A stretch of DNA of 64,000 nt from Oceaniglobus trochenteri (GCF_020529025.1 NZ_JACNMM010000016.1:20702-84701), one strand, 5' to 3'. Shown: positions 6,735 through 15,463, numbered from the stretch's first letter. The notes: generated from the sequence alone by a model not told the origin. Numbers and translations are program-made.

Positions 6735-8312
6735 ATGGCAAGAATCGCTTTCATCCTGTTGTGCCACAAAGACCCGGAGGCCATCATCCAGCAGGCCCGC
6801 CGCCTGACGGCCGTGGGCGATTTCATGGCGATCCACTTTGACGCCCGCGCCAGCCGCGCCGATTTCGACAGGATTCGCGCGGCCCTGCGCGACAACCCCA
6901 GGGTGACCTTCGCGCGCAAGCGGATCAAATGCGGCTGGGGCGCCTGGAGCCTTGTGGAAGCCACCCTTCTGGCGGTACGCGCGGCCGTCGATGCCTTTCC
7001 GCGGGCCACCCATTTTTACATGGTGTCGGGCGATTGCATGGCGATCAAATCGGCCGAATACGCGCATCAGTATCTGGATCAGGACGATGCGGATTTCATC
7101 GAAAGCGTCGATTGTTTCGAAAGCAACTGGATCAAGACCGGCTTCAAGGAAGAGCGGCTGATCTATCGCCATTTCTTCAATGAACGTACGCGGAAATGGC
7201 TGTTCTACCGGTCATACGAATTGCAGAAGTGGCTGGGGCTGACACGGGCGGTTCCGGGTGATCTGCAAATGATGATCGGTTCGCAGTGGTGGTGCCTGCG
7301 GCGGCGCACGGTCGAATCGGTGCTGGCCTTCTGCCGGTCGCGCCCCGATGTCATGCGGTTCTTCCGCACCACCTGGATTCCGGACGAGACCTTCTTCCAG
7401 ACCATCGTGCGCCATATCGTACCCGAGGTTGAAATCCGGTCGCGCACGCTGACCTTCCTGATCTTCTCGGACTACGGCATGCCCACGGTGTTCTACAACG
7501 ACCACTACGATCTGCTGCTGGCCCAGGATTACCTTTTCGCGCGCAAGATCAGCCCCGAGGCCACCGCGCTGAAGACCAAGCTGGGCGCGCTTTACGCGGC
7601 AAAGGGCGCGCGTTTCCAGATCAGCCGGGAAGGGCGCAGCCAGCATGCCTTCCTGACCGGGCGGGGCCGCCAGGGGCGCCGCTTTGCCCCCCGGTTCTGG
7701 GAAACCGAATCGACCCTGGGGCGCGAGCGCGAGCTGATGATCCTGATCTGCAAGAAATGGCACGTCGCCAAGCGGCTGCTGGACAGGATCGCCGCGACAA
7801 CGGGCATGCCAGCGGTGGATTTCCTGTTCGACGAGGAGAACGCCCGCCTGCCCGATCTGGGCGGCATCCAGCGCACGCTGGAAAAACGCACGCGCCACCG
7901 TCGGGCGCTGATGCGGATGCTGTTCGACTACCACGAAACCGACCGGCTGATCATCTGTCTCGATCCCGACAACATGGACCTGCTGCGCGATTTCCAGACC
8001 GACCGTTCGACAACGCGGCTGCTTGAGATCAAGTGCGAGTTCAGCGACGACTATCTTCTGGGGCATGCCCAGAGGGTGGGGCTGGCCGGGGCGGGCACCC
8101 CGCAAGAGACGCTGGACACCCTGTTGCCGACGATCCGCGCCGATGTGGCCTATGAAAGCGATATCCTGCGCGATGCGGATTTCGACGATTTCCACCGCAT
8201 CGAGGAAACCGGAGACACGGGCCGCAACGCGGTTGTGCTGGCGGCCTTCCTGTCGATCACGATGGACAAGGCGCTGGAACTTGCCCAGACTCCGGGGCTG
8301 TTCGATGACTGA
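6735..8312 (+). CDS. GT14 (core-2/I-branching-like) glycosyltransferase with DUF5928 C-terminal region
   Basis: Protein of 525 residues. The first 270 form a branching beta-1,6-N-acetylglucosaminyltransferase-like domain: MARIAFILLCHKDPEAI, MAIHFDARAS, RATHFYMVSGDCMAI and WIPDETFFQTIVR (acidic catalytic region) are recognisable in order. Residues about 290-525 match the C-terminal region known as DUF5928 in Rhodobacterales, of unknown role (AKRLLDRIAATTGMPAVDFL; LIICLDPDNMDLLRDFQ). No signal peptide or membrane segment is seen, so it is probably cytoplasmic or peripheral. No strong ribosome-binding site precedes the ATG. The HIT gene follows 23 bases downstream. The likely product is a modified surface polysaccharide, together with the divergent sulfotransferase; acceptor unknown. 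Confidence 0.82.
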   Translation: MARIAFILLCHKDPEAIIQQARRLTAVGDFMAIHFDARASRADFDRIRAALRDNPRVTFARKRIKCGWGAWSLVEATLLAVRAAVDAFPRATHFYMVSGDCMAIKSAEYAHQYLDQDDADFIESVDCFESNWIKTGFKEERLIYRHFFNERTRKWLFYRSYELQKWLGLTRAVPGDLQMMIGSQWWCLRRRTVESVLAFCRSRPDVMRFFRTTWIPDETFFQTIVRHIVPEVEIRSRTLTFLIFSDYGMPTVFYNDHYDLLLAQDYLFARKISPEATALKTKLGALYAAKGARFQISREGRSQHAFLTGRGRQGRRFAPRFWETESTLGRERELMILICKKWHVAKRLLDRIAATTGMPAVDFLFDEENARLPDLGGIQRTLEKRTRHRRALMRMLFDYHETDRLIICLDPDNMDLLRDFQTDRSTTRLLEIKCEFSDDYLLGHAQRVGLAGAGTPQETLDTLLPTIRADVAYESDILRDADFDDFHRIEETGDTGRNAVVLAAFLSITMDKALELAQTPGLFDD

Positions 8313-8335
8313 CGACCCCGACAACGGAGCCCGCT

Positions 8336-8716
8336 ATGGCCTATGACTATGACGACCAGAACATCTTTGCCAGGATCCTGCGCGGAGAGATACCGAACTC
8401 CACGGTGATGGAGACCGACCACACCCTGGCCTTCCGCGACATCCAGCCCCAGGCGCCCGAACATATCCTGGTGATCCCCAAGGGGCCCTATGTCTGCCAC
8501 GATCACTTCGCCCTCGCGGCAAGCGAGGCGGAGCTGGTGGATTTCATGCGGGTGAGTGGCCGGATCTGCGCCGAACTGGGCGTGCAACCGGGCGAGGGCG
8601 GGGCAGGGTACCGCACGATCAGCAATGCCGGCGGGCACGGCGTTCAGGAGGTGCCCCATTACCACCTGCACATCCTGGCAGGCCGCCCCCTGGGCCGGAT
8701 GCTCGAACAGGCCTGA
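8336..8716 (+). CDS. HIT family protein (histidine triad nucleotide hydrolase)
   Basis: Small HINT-type purine nucleoside phosphoramidase, 126 residues. The core motif HYHLHILAGRPL gives the histidine triad H-x-H-x-H, preceded by NAGGHGVQEVPH. The N-terminus (NIFARILRGEIPNSTVMETD) is typical of bacterial HinT. CGGAG stands six bases before the ATG. It may be cotranscribed with the glycosyltransferase upstream. Immediately after its stop begins a roughly 100-base repeat, beyond which lies IS110-type DNA. Confidence 0.92.
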   Translation: MAYDYDDQNIFARILRGEIPNSTVMETDHTLAFRDIQPQAPEHILVIPKGPYVCHDHFALAASEAELVDFMRVSGRICAELGVQPGEGGAGYRTISNAGGHGVQEVPHYHLHILAGRPLGRMLEQA

Positions 8717-8815
8717 CCTGGCGGAGTCGCGCAGGGCGCGCCATGCTATTTTTACGGCAGCGCCCGGCGCACCCGCCCCGCGCCGGTTCAGGGGCTTGCG
8801 CGGGGTGCGACCGGG
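8716..8815 (+). repeat. Dispersed intergenic repeat of about 100 bases, copy A
   Basis: Begins at the HIT stop codon with ACCTGGCGGAG and shares with 48868-48970 the ordered strings ACCTGGCGGAG, GCGCGCCA, GCCGGTTCA and GCGGGGTGCG at nearly equal spacing. It stops where IS110-associated sequence begins. Extent is approximate. Confidence 0.6.
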
Positions 8816-10240
8816 TGTTCTTGGCCGTGATAAAGCCATGTGTGCAGCTGGGGCTCCGTTCGGAGTGGCTCTGATGATGTGACCGCCCCCCGACGGCATC
8901 GATGTGCCAAGGTGGGTCTGCGATGATCCACAAAGGAGGACGGTCATGTCGGAGATTATCACGGTCGGGCTCGATCTGGCGAAGAATGTGTTTCAGGTCC
9001 ACGGGGCAGATGGAGCGGGGCAACCTGTTCTGCGCAAGAAGTTGCGGCGAGCGCAGGTTCTGGAGTTTTTCAGTCAGCTGCCGTCCTGCGTTGTAGCGAT
9101 GGAAGCATGTGGCGGCGCACATTACTGGGGCCGCGAGATCGGTAAGCTGGGCCATGAAGTGCGGCTGATCCCGCCAGCCTACGTGAAGCCCTTCGTTAAG
9201 CGCCAGAAGAATGATGCGGCCGATGCCGAGGCGATCTGCGAAGCGGCGCTGCGCCCAACGATGCGCTTCGTGCCAGTGAAGAGTGGCGAGACCCAGGGCG
9301 CGGCGATGGTGTTCCGGGTTCGCGAGCTTCTGATCCGTCAGCGCACCCAGGCGATCAATGCGCTGCGCGGTCACCTGGCCGAGTTCGGGCAGGTCGTGCC
9401 ACAAGGAGCGGCCAACGCCTCGAAGCTGATTGTTATCATCGAAGACCCGGAGAGCGGCTTGCCTGCTGAGGCGACGGCCACCCTGCAAGTTCTGATAGGT
9501 ACCCTGGCACAGCTCGAGGCGCAAATCAGGAAGCTCGATGCCGAGATCGCCCGCTGCGCCAAGGACAACGAGGTGGCGCGGCGCCTGATGACAGTCCCGG
9601 GCATCGGCCCGCTGATCGCTACGGCCATCGCGACCCTCGCGCCTCCGCCCGAAACATTCCGCAAGGGTCGGGATTTTGCGGCCTGGCTCGGTCTTGTCCC
9701 GCGGCAGCATTCGACCGGCGGCAAGCAACGGCTCGGAGCGACGACGAAGATGGGGGAGCGGTCGCTTCGCCGTCTGCTGATCATTGGCGCCAACAGCGTT
9801 ATCATCAAGCGGCACGTCCATCGCGAGGCACAACCCGGCACATGGCTGGGTAATCTGCTGACACGCAAGCCACCGATGCTGGCGCGCGTCGCCCTTGCGA
9901 ACAAGATGGCGCGCATCGTCTGGGCCTTGATGGCCCGGGGAGGTGTCTATCGATCTCCGGTCGGCGCGGTGTAGAACTAACGTCGGTCGCGAGGACGTCG
10001 GAGCGTAAGAGGGCAAGGAGCAGTTTGGCGCTATAGTCGTGAGACGGGATCGGGAGAACCAGTGCGCAACAGAGTGCCATCGAGCACGCGGCTTTGATCT
10101 GGATCCGATCTTCGAACACCATACGGGCCCGCGGCATGATTGCGCCGCATACGAGGCCGGATACATGTCAGCACCCGGTGACGCGTCAGCAACAACTCCG
10201 AAATTACCTCTTGCGCAAGGGGCGGTTATACATGTTGCGC
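8816..10240 (+). mobile_element. IS110-family insertion sequence (boundaries approximate)
   Basis: One complete transposase gene with about 130 bases upstream and about 265 bases downstream that have no coding content. IS110 elements lack clear terminal inverted repeats and usually make no target duplication, so the ends cannot be set from one copy. The left limit is placed where the repeat at 8716-8815 loses similarity to its partner; the right limit is before the IS5-like remnant. The 317 bases from 9975 to 10290 hold only the 3' flank of this element and the presumed left end of the IS5 remnant. Confidence 0.55.
8946..9974 (+). CDS. IS110-family transposase
   Basis: Site-specific recombinase-like DEDD transposase of 342 residues. 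The N-terminal RuvC-like domain shows ITVGLDLAKNVFQVHGAD (first Asp), VVAMEACGGAHYWGRE (Glu) and KNDAADAEAICEA (Asp pair). The C-terminal Transposase_20 domain has LMTVPGIGPLIATAIAT and the conserved Ser region PRQHSTGGKQRLGATTKMG. The frame is complete, so the element may be active. ATG at 8946 has AAAGGAGG upstream; a frame-open ATG 14 codons earlier lacks a ribosome-binding site. Confidence 0.93.
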   Translation: MSEIITVGLDLAKNVFQVHGADGAGQPVLRKKLRRAQVLEFFSQLPSCVVAMEACGGAHYWGREIGKLGHEVRLIPPAYVKPFVKRQKNDAADAEAICEAALRPTMRFVPVKSGETQGAAMVFRVRELLIRQRTQAINALRGHLAEFGQVVPQGAANASKLIVIIEDPESGLPAEATATLQVLIGTLAQLEAQIRKLDAEIARCAKDNEVARRLMTVPGIGPLIATAIATLAPPPETFRKGRDFAAWLGLVPRQHSTGGKQRLGATTKMGERSLRRLLIIGANSVIIKRHVHREAQPGTWLGNLLTRKPPMLARVALANKMARIVWALMARGGVYRSPVGAV

Positions 10241-10290
10241 AAATCGGGTGATGGATTCATCTCGTGAATCCAGCGTGATAGCTGGATGGA

Positions 10291-11285
10291 ATGAGCAGAC
10301 GAATACCTCCGACTTATAAGATCAAGAACTGGCGGACCCATAACGAAGCGCTGAAGCGCCGTGGCTCGCTGACGATCTGGTTCGATCCCGAGATGACTTG
10401 GGAGGCCGAGCCGACCGGCAAGCGGGGCCAACAGCCCATCTATGGCGACGCCGCGATCAAAACCTGCCTGACGATGAAGGTACTGTTGGGCACGGCGCTC
10501 AGGCAGACGTATGGCTTCGTGGAAAGTCTCCTGCGATTGAGTGGATCGGACTGGTCGGTGCCGGATTTCAGCACGCTTTCACGCCGCTGGAAATCTTTCG
10601 CCGTGAACATTCCTTATCGTGGTTCTGAGGGGCCGCTACATCTGCTGATCCCTCTCGGGCAGCGGACAGCACTGGGATAAAGGTAGAGGGCGAAGGCGAG
10701 TGGAGTGAGGAGGATCAGAAAGCAGTCTGGGGGACTGTTTTCCCGACAAACGCGCAAGCACGGTGGCTCGAAACGCCGCGTGTGGCGCAAGGTTCACCTT
10801 GGTATCGACGAAAAGACACTGGAAATCCGAGCAGTCGGGTTCACCAGCAGCGACATTGGCGATGCGCCGATGCTGCCAGAACTGCTGGATCAGATCCCGC
10901 CCAAGCAGGAGATCGCCAGCGTCACGGCAGATGGCGCCTACGATACGCGCAAGTGCCACGATGCCATCCACTGCCCGGCAGTGCATGTTCATATGCACGA
11001 GAGGGGCCGACCGAGATGCCAATGCCGTCGTCCCGCCCGGCAAGAACGCCAAGCCCTGGAAACCCGACACCGCAGGCGCGATTGCCCGCAACGAAGCGCT
11101 GCGGGCGTCGAAATACCTGGGCCGGGCGCTTTGGCGGAAATGGAGTGGATACCACCGCCGAAGTCGTGCCGAAACCAAGATGCACTGAATGAAACCGCTG
11201 CGGCAAAAGTTGATGGCACGGGACCCTGACCGTCAGGTTGCCGAGCTTCAGCTGCGTGTTGCCCTCATGAACGGATCCCCCTCAC
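10291..11285 (+). pseudogene. Decayed IS5-family transposase
   Basis: Remnant of an IS5-type DDE transposase. The start MSRRIPPTYKIKNW and the segment LTIWFDPEMTWEAEPTGKRG are normal until about 10660. Fourteen extra bases then shift DSTGIKVEGEGEW (first catalytic Asp) into another frame. About 46 more bases restore the frame for RKHGGSKRRVWRKVHLGID and VTADGAYDTRKCHDAI (second Asp). A further shift near 10990-11010 moves the rest (PPGKNAKPWKPDTAGAIARN; catalytic-Glu region SKYLGRALWRKWSGYHRRSR) to a third frame, and TGA at 11186-11188 interrupts it before the tail LMARDPDRQVAELQLRVA. Weak tail-like similarity continues to about 11400. The element cannot be autonomous. Confidence 0.85.
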
Positions 11286-11501
11286 AGAGGCCGTGGAACA
11301 GGTGTGTCTGGGGCAAGGGGAACCTTGGCCGTCACCCGATTTCCGCAACAGAGTCGCGTGGATCAACACTTTGCCGACATGGACAGGCCGGACCGGGCGC
11401 TGTGTCGCCGTTCCCGCGGTGACGAAAGTAGTCGCCCGGAAGCGGCCTGGGAGAACCGCATCCGGTGGGAAGTCATGCCGGAACCTGTCTTGGTTCCCCG
11501 A

Positions 11502-13079
11502 CTAGGGATGGTCCCCGTTTGGTGGTGTGAGGGTTCCGTTCAGTGTGGCTTGTTTGAAATCGGTAATAAGTACGCCAATCCTTATGTCCCACGGCCCAGC
11601 GGTGGGAAGGGTTACGGGGCCGGCCTGCCACATCCCGTCAGCCAGCAGATGCGCGCTTGTCCTGATCGGGCCGATGCCGTTCTCCGGGTCGTTGAAGGTA
11701 AGGCTGACCTCCTTCGGCCGCAAAGGGCCAAAGTCCGTATCAGCAAACGTGAGCGACAGGGAAACGGCGGCCGGTGGAGCGGCGGAAACCTCAAGGTCAG
11801 CCATGATCTCTGAGCCGTGCAGGTGCAGATAGATGGGGCCGCTTGCCGTTTCGCTGCCCGGTGGAGGTGTCAGCCGGAAACACATTGCAACCAGCAGAAC
11901 CAGGGCGCCAAGCATGATTTCCGCCCCGATGCTGCGGCGCAGTCTGATTTGCGCAGTGTCCGGTGACATGGCCATGGCGGGGGTAAGCCGCGTCTTGTTC
12001 CAAAGCGCCAGCCCCAACATGCAAGCCACCAGCACCAGTTTCAGCGCAAGGAGTTTCCCCCAGTCCGATGCGATCAGCGCGGATGGTCCTGCGCCACGGA
12101 TCAGCACCAGACCAATCCCCGATGCCACAAGAACGATCACCGCAGGCAGTGCGACATGCGAGAACCGGCGCAGGGCGGTCAGGCCATCCGGCCTGGAAAG
12201 ACCGGCCAGCAACGGTGGCAATCCTCCGATCCAGAAAATCAGAGCGGTTGCGTGAAATGCCATCAAGGGCTGACCGATCCAGCGGGCACCCCCGCTGCTG
12301 GCGTGGCCGGAAACCGCGAGCGACACAGCCCCGAGTGCGAGCGCCAGGAACGCAACCGGCGTGCGGTTGCGCCAATGGCACCCTGCAACCAGGGCCGCTA
12401 TCCCCCCGAGAAGAAGCCCCCAGCCACGCGGCGTAGTGACAGCCGCCAGCCAGGGGGACAGCGACAGCAGATCCCGTGACCCCCGCCCCAGCAAGTCAAG
12501 CCCGTATGCCCCAAGGGCAATCAGCGCCAGCGGCATTGCGGCCAGCGCTGCACCCTGACCACGGCGGGCAGCACCGGGGGACAGGGGGGCAACGACGGCT
12601 GCGTAAAGGGTCGCTCCGAGTGCGAGAATCATGCTCATGATGGCGAGGAACCGCGCGATGATGGCGGGCACGGCAGAGCTTGGAGTGTCGGGCGGTGCCA
12701 TGCCCGTCGCCTCGCCCAGTGAAAACACGAGGGCCCCGCCGATGGGATGCCCGTCAGCCGAGACGACCCGCCAGTTCAGCACATAGGTTCCGCGCCCGGA
12801 GGCAGGCGGCGCAGACAGCGACAATCCGTCAGGACCTGCCGTCGCCGTTGCATCACGGCGCGTTCCGTCTGGCAAGAGCCAGTCCGTCGCAAGGGCGCCG
12901 ACAGGTTCGCTGAACCGAAGGATCACTTCGGTCGGCAAATCGTCAAGCAAGGCATTTGCTGGCGGGGTGCTGCCCTGAAATTCGGCGTGAGCAAAGGCGG
13001 ACAACGGGGCCGCCGCCAGCAGAAGAAACATGAATATCGGGCAAAGAACCCTTGGTAGATTTTTCATCGCGATACCCAT
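11502..13079 (-). CDS. CopC-CopD fusion, copper resistance/import membrane protein
   Basis: Copper-handling protein of 525 residues. After a signal peptide comes a CopC domain beginning AHAEFQGSTPPANALL, whose N-terminal His is the expected copper ligand, and ending VVSADGHPIGGALVFSLG. Residues about 140-395 form a CopD domain with roughly eight membrane segments (IIARFLAIMSMILALGATLY; AFHATALIFWIGGLPPLL; GKLLALKLVLVACMLG). A C-terminal periplasmic domain of about 120 residues follows, giving a YcnJ-like layout. ATG at 13079 (with GAGG upstream) is preferred; ATGs at 13091 and 13067 are alternatives. It lies downstream of a ycnI-like gene. Its 3' end sits close to the IS5 remnant but the C-terminus looks intact. 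Confidence 0.85.
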   Translation of the reverse strand: MGIAMKNLPRVLCPIFMFLLLAAAPLSAFAHAEFQGSTPPANALLDDLPTEVILRFSEPVGALATDWLLPDGTRRDATATAGPDGLSLSAPPASGRGTYVLNWRVVSADGHPIGGALVFSLGEATGMAPPDTPSSAVPAIIARFLAIMSMILALGATLYAAVVAPLSPGAARRGQGAALAAMPLALIALGAYGLDLLGRGSRDLLSLSPWLAAVTTPRGWGLLLGGIAALVAGCHWRNRTPVAFLALALGAVSLAVSGHASSGGARWIGQPLMAFHATALIFWIGGLPPLLAGLSRPDGLTALRRFSHVALPAVIVLVASGIGLVLIRGAGPSALIASDWGKLLALKLVLVACMLGLALWNKTRLTPAMAMSPDTAQIRLRRSIGAEIMLGALVLLVAMCFRLTPPPGSETASGPIYLHLHGSEIMADLEVSAAPPAAVSLSLTFADTDFGPLRPKEVSLTFNDPENGIGPIRTSAHLLADGMWQAGPVTLPTAGPWDIRIGVLITDFKQATLNGTLTPPNGDHP

Positions 13080-13186
13080 CAGTCGCCTCATTCCTGTTGT
13101 TCGGAAATGCGCCCTGCCGGATGTTGCACCAGATCCGGCAGGGGGTGGGGCCGCCCGAAGGGGGCGCCCCTGTTCGCCTTGCGGGG

Positions 13187-13711
13187 CTAGTGGCCGCCGT
13201 GGCCCGGTTCGGTGATCTTGATGCCCGGTGCCGGGTCTTCGAGATCGTGGGGGTCCTGCCCTTCGGCGGGGATTTCAATCCAGCGCTCGGCACCGTTTGC
13301 ACATTCCTGAACGACGGGGAAATAGACGGTTGTGCCTGCCGCAAGGCGATCGGTCAGTTTGCCGCGGAAGGCGAACTGGTCGAAATAGGCATCCGGCAGT
13401 TCACCCGTCCAGATCAGCTCCTTGACGCCTTCGGTCAGTTGCGTGCCGTAGTAGTCATAGGATTGCTCATAGGCGCCGGTGACAACCTCAAGTGTCCAAC
13501 CGGCTTTCGGAACCGGTTTGACGGCAATCACGCCTTCGGGAATCTGCACACGCACTTTCAGCGTCGGCTCTCCGGCGCAGCCATGGCCGATGCCGATCTT
13601 GCCCAGATAGGTGGAACCCTGCTGGGCCTGCGGGGTTTCGAAGCTGGAATGCGCGAATGCCGCCGAAGTCGACAGAGCAAGCGCGGTCAGCGTGGTGAGG
13701 GTGGTCTTCAT
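13187..13711 (-). CDS. YcnI-like copper-binding protein (DUF1775)
   Basis: Periplasmic copper-binding protein of 174 residues. Signal peptide MKTTLTTLTALALSTSAAFA precedes HSSFETPQAQQGSTYLG, so the mature protein starts with His, which serves as copper ligand in the DUF1775 family. Other family marks are GHGCAGEPTLKVRVQIPEG, KPVPKAGWTLEV and YFPVVQECANGAERWIEIP. GGAG precedes the ATG at good spacing. A GC-rich hairpin in the 107 bases before the CopC-CopD gene may set the expression ratio. Downstream of DUF2946 on the same strand, it forms a likely copper operon. Confidence 0.88.
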   Translation of the reverse strand: MKTTLTTLTALALSTSAAFAHSSFETPQAQQGSTYLGKIGIGHGCAGEPTLKVRVQIPEGVIAVKPVPKAGWTLEVVTGAYEQSYDYYGTQLTEGVKELIWTGELPDAYFDQFAFRGKLTDRLAAGTTVYFPVVQECANGAERWIEIPAEGQDPHDLEDPAPGIKITEPGHGGH

Positions 13712-13955
13712 GGTTTTCTCCAATGGACAGATGATTGACAAGGCGGCCGGGCTGCCCACCCGACCTTTCACCGCCGCCGGGTGACGGGATGAATTTCGAG
13801 GTTCAGGAACAAGGCGAAGGGGCAGGCACGGACCGGCCGCAGGCACGGCGAAGTCGGTCGTCTGGCCTTATGAAACGTGCAGTACGGTCAGAACGGCATC
13901 GCGGAGGATGCCCCCTGAAAGCCGATCACGGTGGGCCCCTGCGCCCCGGAATATG

Positions 13956-14396
13956 TCAGGAAAACAGTGGGGGTGCGCGCGGTTGGTGTGGCGTGGCATC
14001 CGACACAAGGGCGTGGCGCCGATCGACAAGCACGGTCCGGAACATGCCGAACTCGGCCGGAGTGGCGAGCGTGACGAGCCATGCCTGCACCAGCACAAGC
14101 GACAAGGTGATGGCAAGACAACCCGAGGTCTCGGACGGGGCATGGTCTGCAGGCTGCTCATCAAGCGTGCGGCCGTCTTCAGTCAACCAGACCTCGGTGG
14201 GGCCTTCCGGTGTGCAAAGCACCACCGCCATGCCATCATCGCCCGCAACCCGCATGAAGCCTTGCGCAACAGTGCCCGAGAGGACGAGAGACACCAGAAG
14301 AAGGGTTCTGAGCACAATGCCGAGGCCCGGCAGGCGCAACCCGCCGCCCGTTCGACCCGCAAGAGAATGCGGAAGTTTTGCGCTACAGTCTGGCAC
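13956..14396 (-). CDS. DUF2946-like small membrane protein
   Basis: Protein of 146 residues, GTG start at 14396 with GGAG about 10 bases upstream. A hydrophobic segment (IVLRTLLLVSLVLSGTVAQG) is followed by MAVVLCTPEGPTEVWLTEDG, then a Cys/His-containing stretch (EQPADHAPSETSGCLA), a second hydrophobic segment (ITLSLVLVQAWLVTLATP) and a C-terminus QPRAPPLFS. This order matches DUF2946, often found beside copper genes in proteobacteria. The function is unknown; copper uptake or insertion is inference from neighbours. The start is less certain than the rest. Confidence 0.65.
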   Translation of the reverse strand: MPDCSAKLPHSLAGRTGGGLRLPGLGIVLRTLLLVSLVLSGTVAQGFMRVAGDDGMAVVLCTPEGPTEVWLTEDGRTLDEQPADHAPSETSGCLAITLSLVLVQAWLVTLATPAEFGMFRTVLVDRRHALVSDATPHQPRAPPLFS

Positions 14397-14478
14397 GTTC
14401 GGTGTTCTCCACGGCGCAATCGGTAACGGCAGGGTCGGGTTTTATCAATAGCGAGAATGACCGCTCGCCCTTGCAACC

Positions 14479-14504
14479 CCGCATTTGCAAAGCAGGAAAT
14501 GCGG
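14479..14504. repeat. Inverted repeat upstream of the DUF2946-ycnI-copCD group
   Basis: Perfect 8-bp arms CCGCATTT / AAATGCGG separated by 10 bases, in the 208-base gap between the ArsR gene and the start of the DUF2946 gene. It could be an operator for the copper genes or a hairpin. Nothing else was recognised in this gap. Confidence 0.35.
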
Positions 14505-14604
14505 TGCGGCAGATTGACCCCGGCGCACAAATGGCCTTGAGAGGATCAAAACCCCCCGGTTTCGCAAGGCTGCGCGTCCCCCCATTCAACGCCCGACGTG
14601 CGGC

Positions 14605-14967
14605 TCAGACCTTGCTGTCGGCGTCAGCCCGCGCCGGTGATGCGTCGGGTTCGCCCAGCCTCTCCATACCCTCAAGCATCGCGATCGCATGCGCGGCGTA
14701 TGGCCCGATCCAGCGCTTCTGAACGTCATGGATCGGAAGGGCATCGAGATGGTTCCAGCGTTCGCGGCCGCGCCGTTCGACAACCACCAGCCCGGCCTTC
14801 TCCAGAACCGCGAGGTGCTGCATCACCGTGCAGCGGTCAAGTGCCGTCAGGGCCGCGCACAAGGCGCCCGTCGTTTGCGGGCCGTCCTTGATCAGGTCCA
14901 GGATTCGCCGCCGCACCCGGTGGCCGAGCGCCTTGAACAGGACGTCATATGCATCTTCCGTTGACAT
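14605..14967 (-). CDS. ArsR-family winged-helix regulator
   Basis: Transcriptional repressor of 120 residues. MSTEDAYDVLFKALGHRVRR leads into an ArsR helix-turn-helix (TTGALCAALTALDRCTVMQH, LAVLEKAGLVVVERRGRERW). No clear metal-binding cysteine cluster of the ArsR/SmtB type is seen, so it probably belongs to the metal-independent ArsR group often paired with an SRPBCC partner. It is divergent from the SRPBCC gene, with an inverted repeat spanning its own start codon. Confidence 0.88.
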   Translation of the reverse strand: MSTEDAYDVLFKALGHRVRRRILDLIKDGPQTTGALCAALTALDRCTVMQHLAVLEKAGLVVVERRGRERWNHLDALPIHDVQKRWIGPYAAHAIAMLEGMERLGEPDASPARADADSKV

Positions 14968-14986
14968 GTTGTCGTTTTATAACATG
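14965..14986. promoter_or_regulatory. Putative ArsR operator between arsR-like and SRPBCC genes
   Basis: Inverted repeat CATGTTGT-N6-ATAACATG (7 of 8 positions pair) in the short divergent promoter. Its left arm contains the regulator's own start codon, as expected for an autoregulated ArsR gene controlling the adjacent operon. Confidence 0.5.
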
Positions 14987-15016
14987 ATTGAAGGGAAAGC
15001 AAAGAGGAGTCGCATC

Positions 15017-15463
15017 ATGGAACTGAAATTCACCGTGGCGGGGCGCATATCCAGACCGGTCGACGAGGTGTTCGAAGCCGTGGTTTCACCTGACCGCCTT
15101 TCAAAATATTTCACCACCGGCGGGGCGCGGGGGCGGCTGGAAACCGGGGCCGAGGTCACCTGGGACTTTCACGATTTTCCCGGCGCCTTCCCTGTCATGG
15201 TGCAGGAGGTCGTCCCGAACGAAAGGATCGTGCTGCAATGGGAGGCGGATCATGCAACCGCCACCTGGACGACCGTGACCATGGAGTTCAGCCCGCTGGA
15301 CGACAACCGCACCCTGGTTCGCATCAGCGAATTCGGCTGGCCCGAAACACAGGCCGGGCTGACCTCCTCTTTCGGGAATTGCGAAGGCTGGACGGGGATG
15401 CTCTGCGCCATGAAGGCCTGGCTGGAGCATGGGATCAACCTGCGGGACGGATTTTACAAATAG
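15017..15463 (+). CDS. SRPBCC (AHSA1-like) domain protein
   Basis: START-like/Aha1-C-fold protein of 148 residues, typically a hydrophobic ligand binder. MELKFTVAGRISRPVDEVFE, ERIVLQWEADHATATWTTVT and the tail NCEGWTGMLCAMKAWLEHG are typical of AHSA1 proteins encoded beside ArsR regulators. GAGGAG precedes the ATG. It shares the divergent promoter with the ArsR gene, and a VOC gene follows after 29 bases. The substrate is unknown; the three genes probably form a small stress- or xenobiotic-response unit. Confidence 0.85.
   Translation: MELKFTVAGRISRPVDEVFEAVVSPDRLSKYFTTGGARGRLETGAEVTWDFHDFPGAFPVMVQEVVPNERIVLQWEADHATATWTTVTMEFSPLDDNRTLVRISEFGWPETQAGLTSSFGNCEGWTGMLCAMKAWLEHGINLRDGFYK

Noticed and set aside
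8816..10290. Terminal inverted repeats and target duplication for the IS110 element
   Set aside because: No convincing pair could be found by eye, and IS110 elements commonly lack both, so no ends are claimed as exact.
13868..14164. Alternative minus-strand frame overlapping the DUF2946 gene
   Set aside because: Arg/Pro/Ser-rich translation without family features; the overlapping frame has hydrophobic segments and DUF2946 landmarks.
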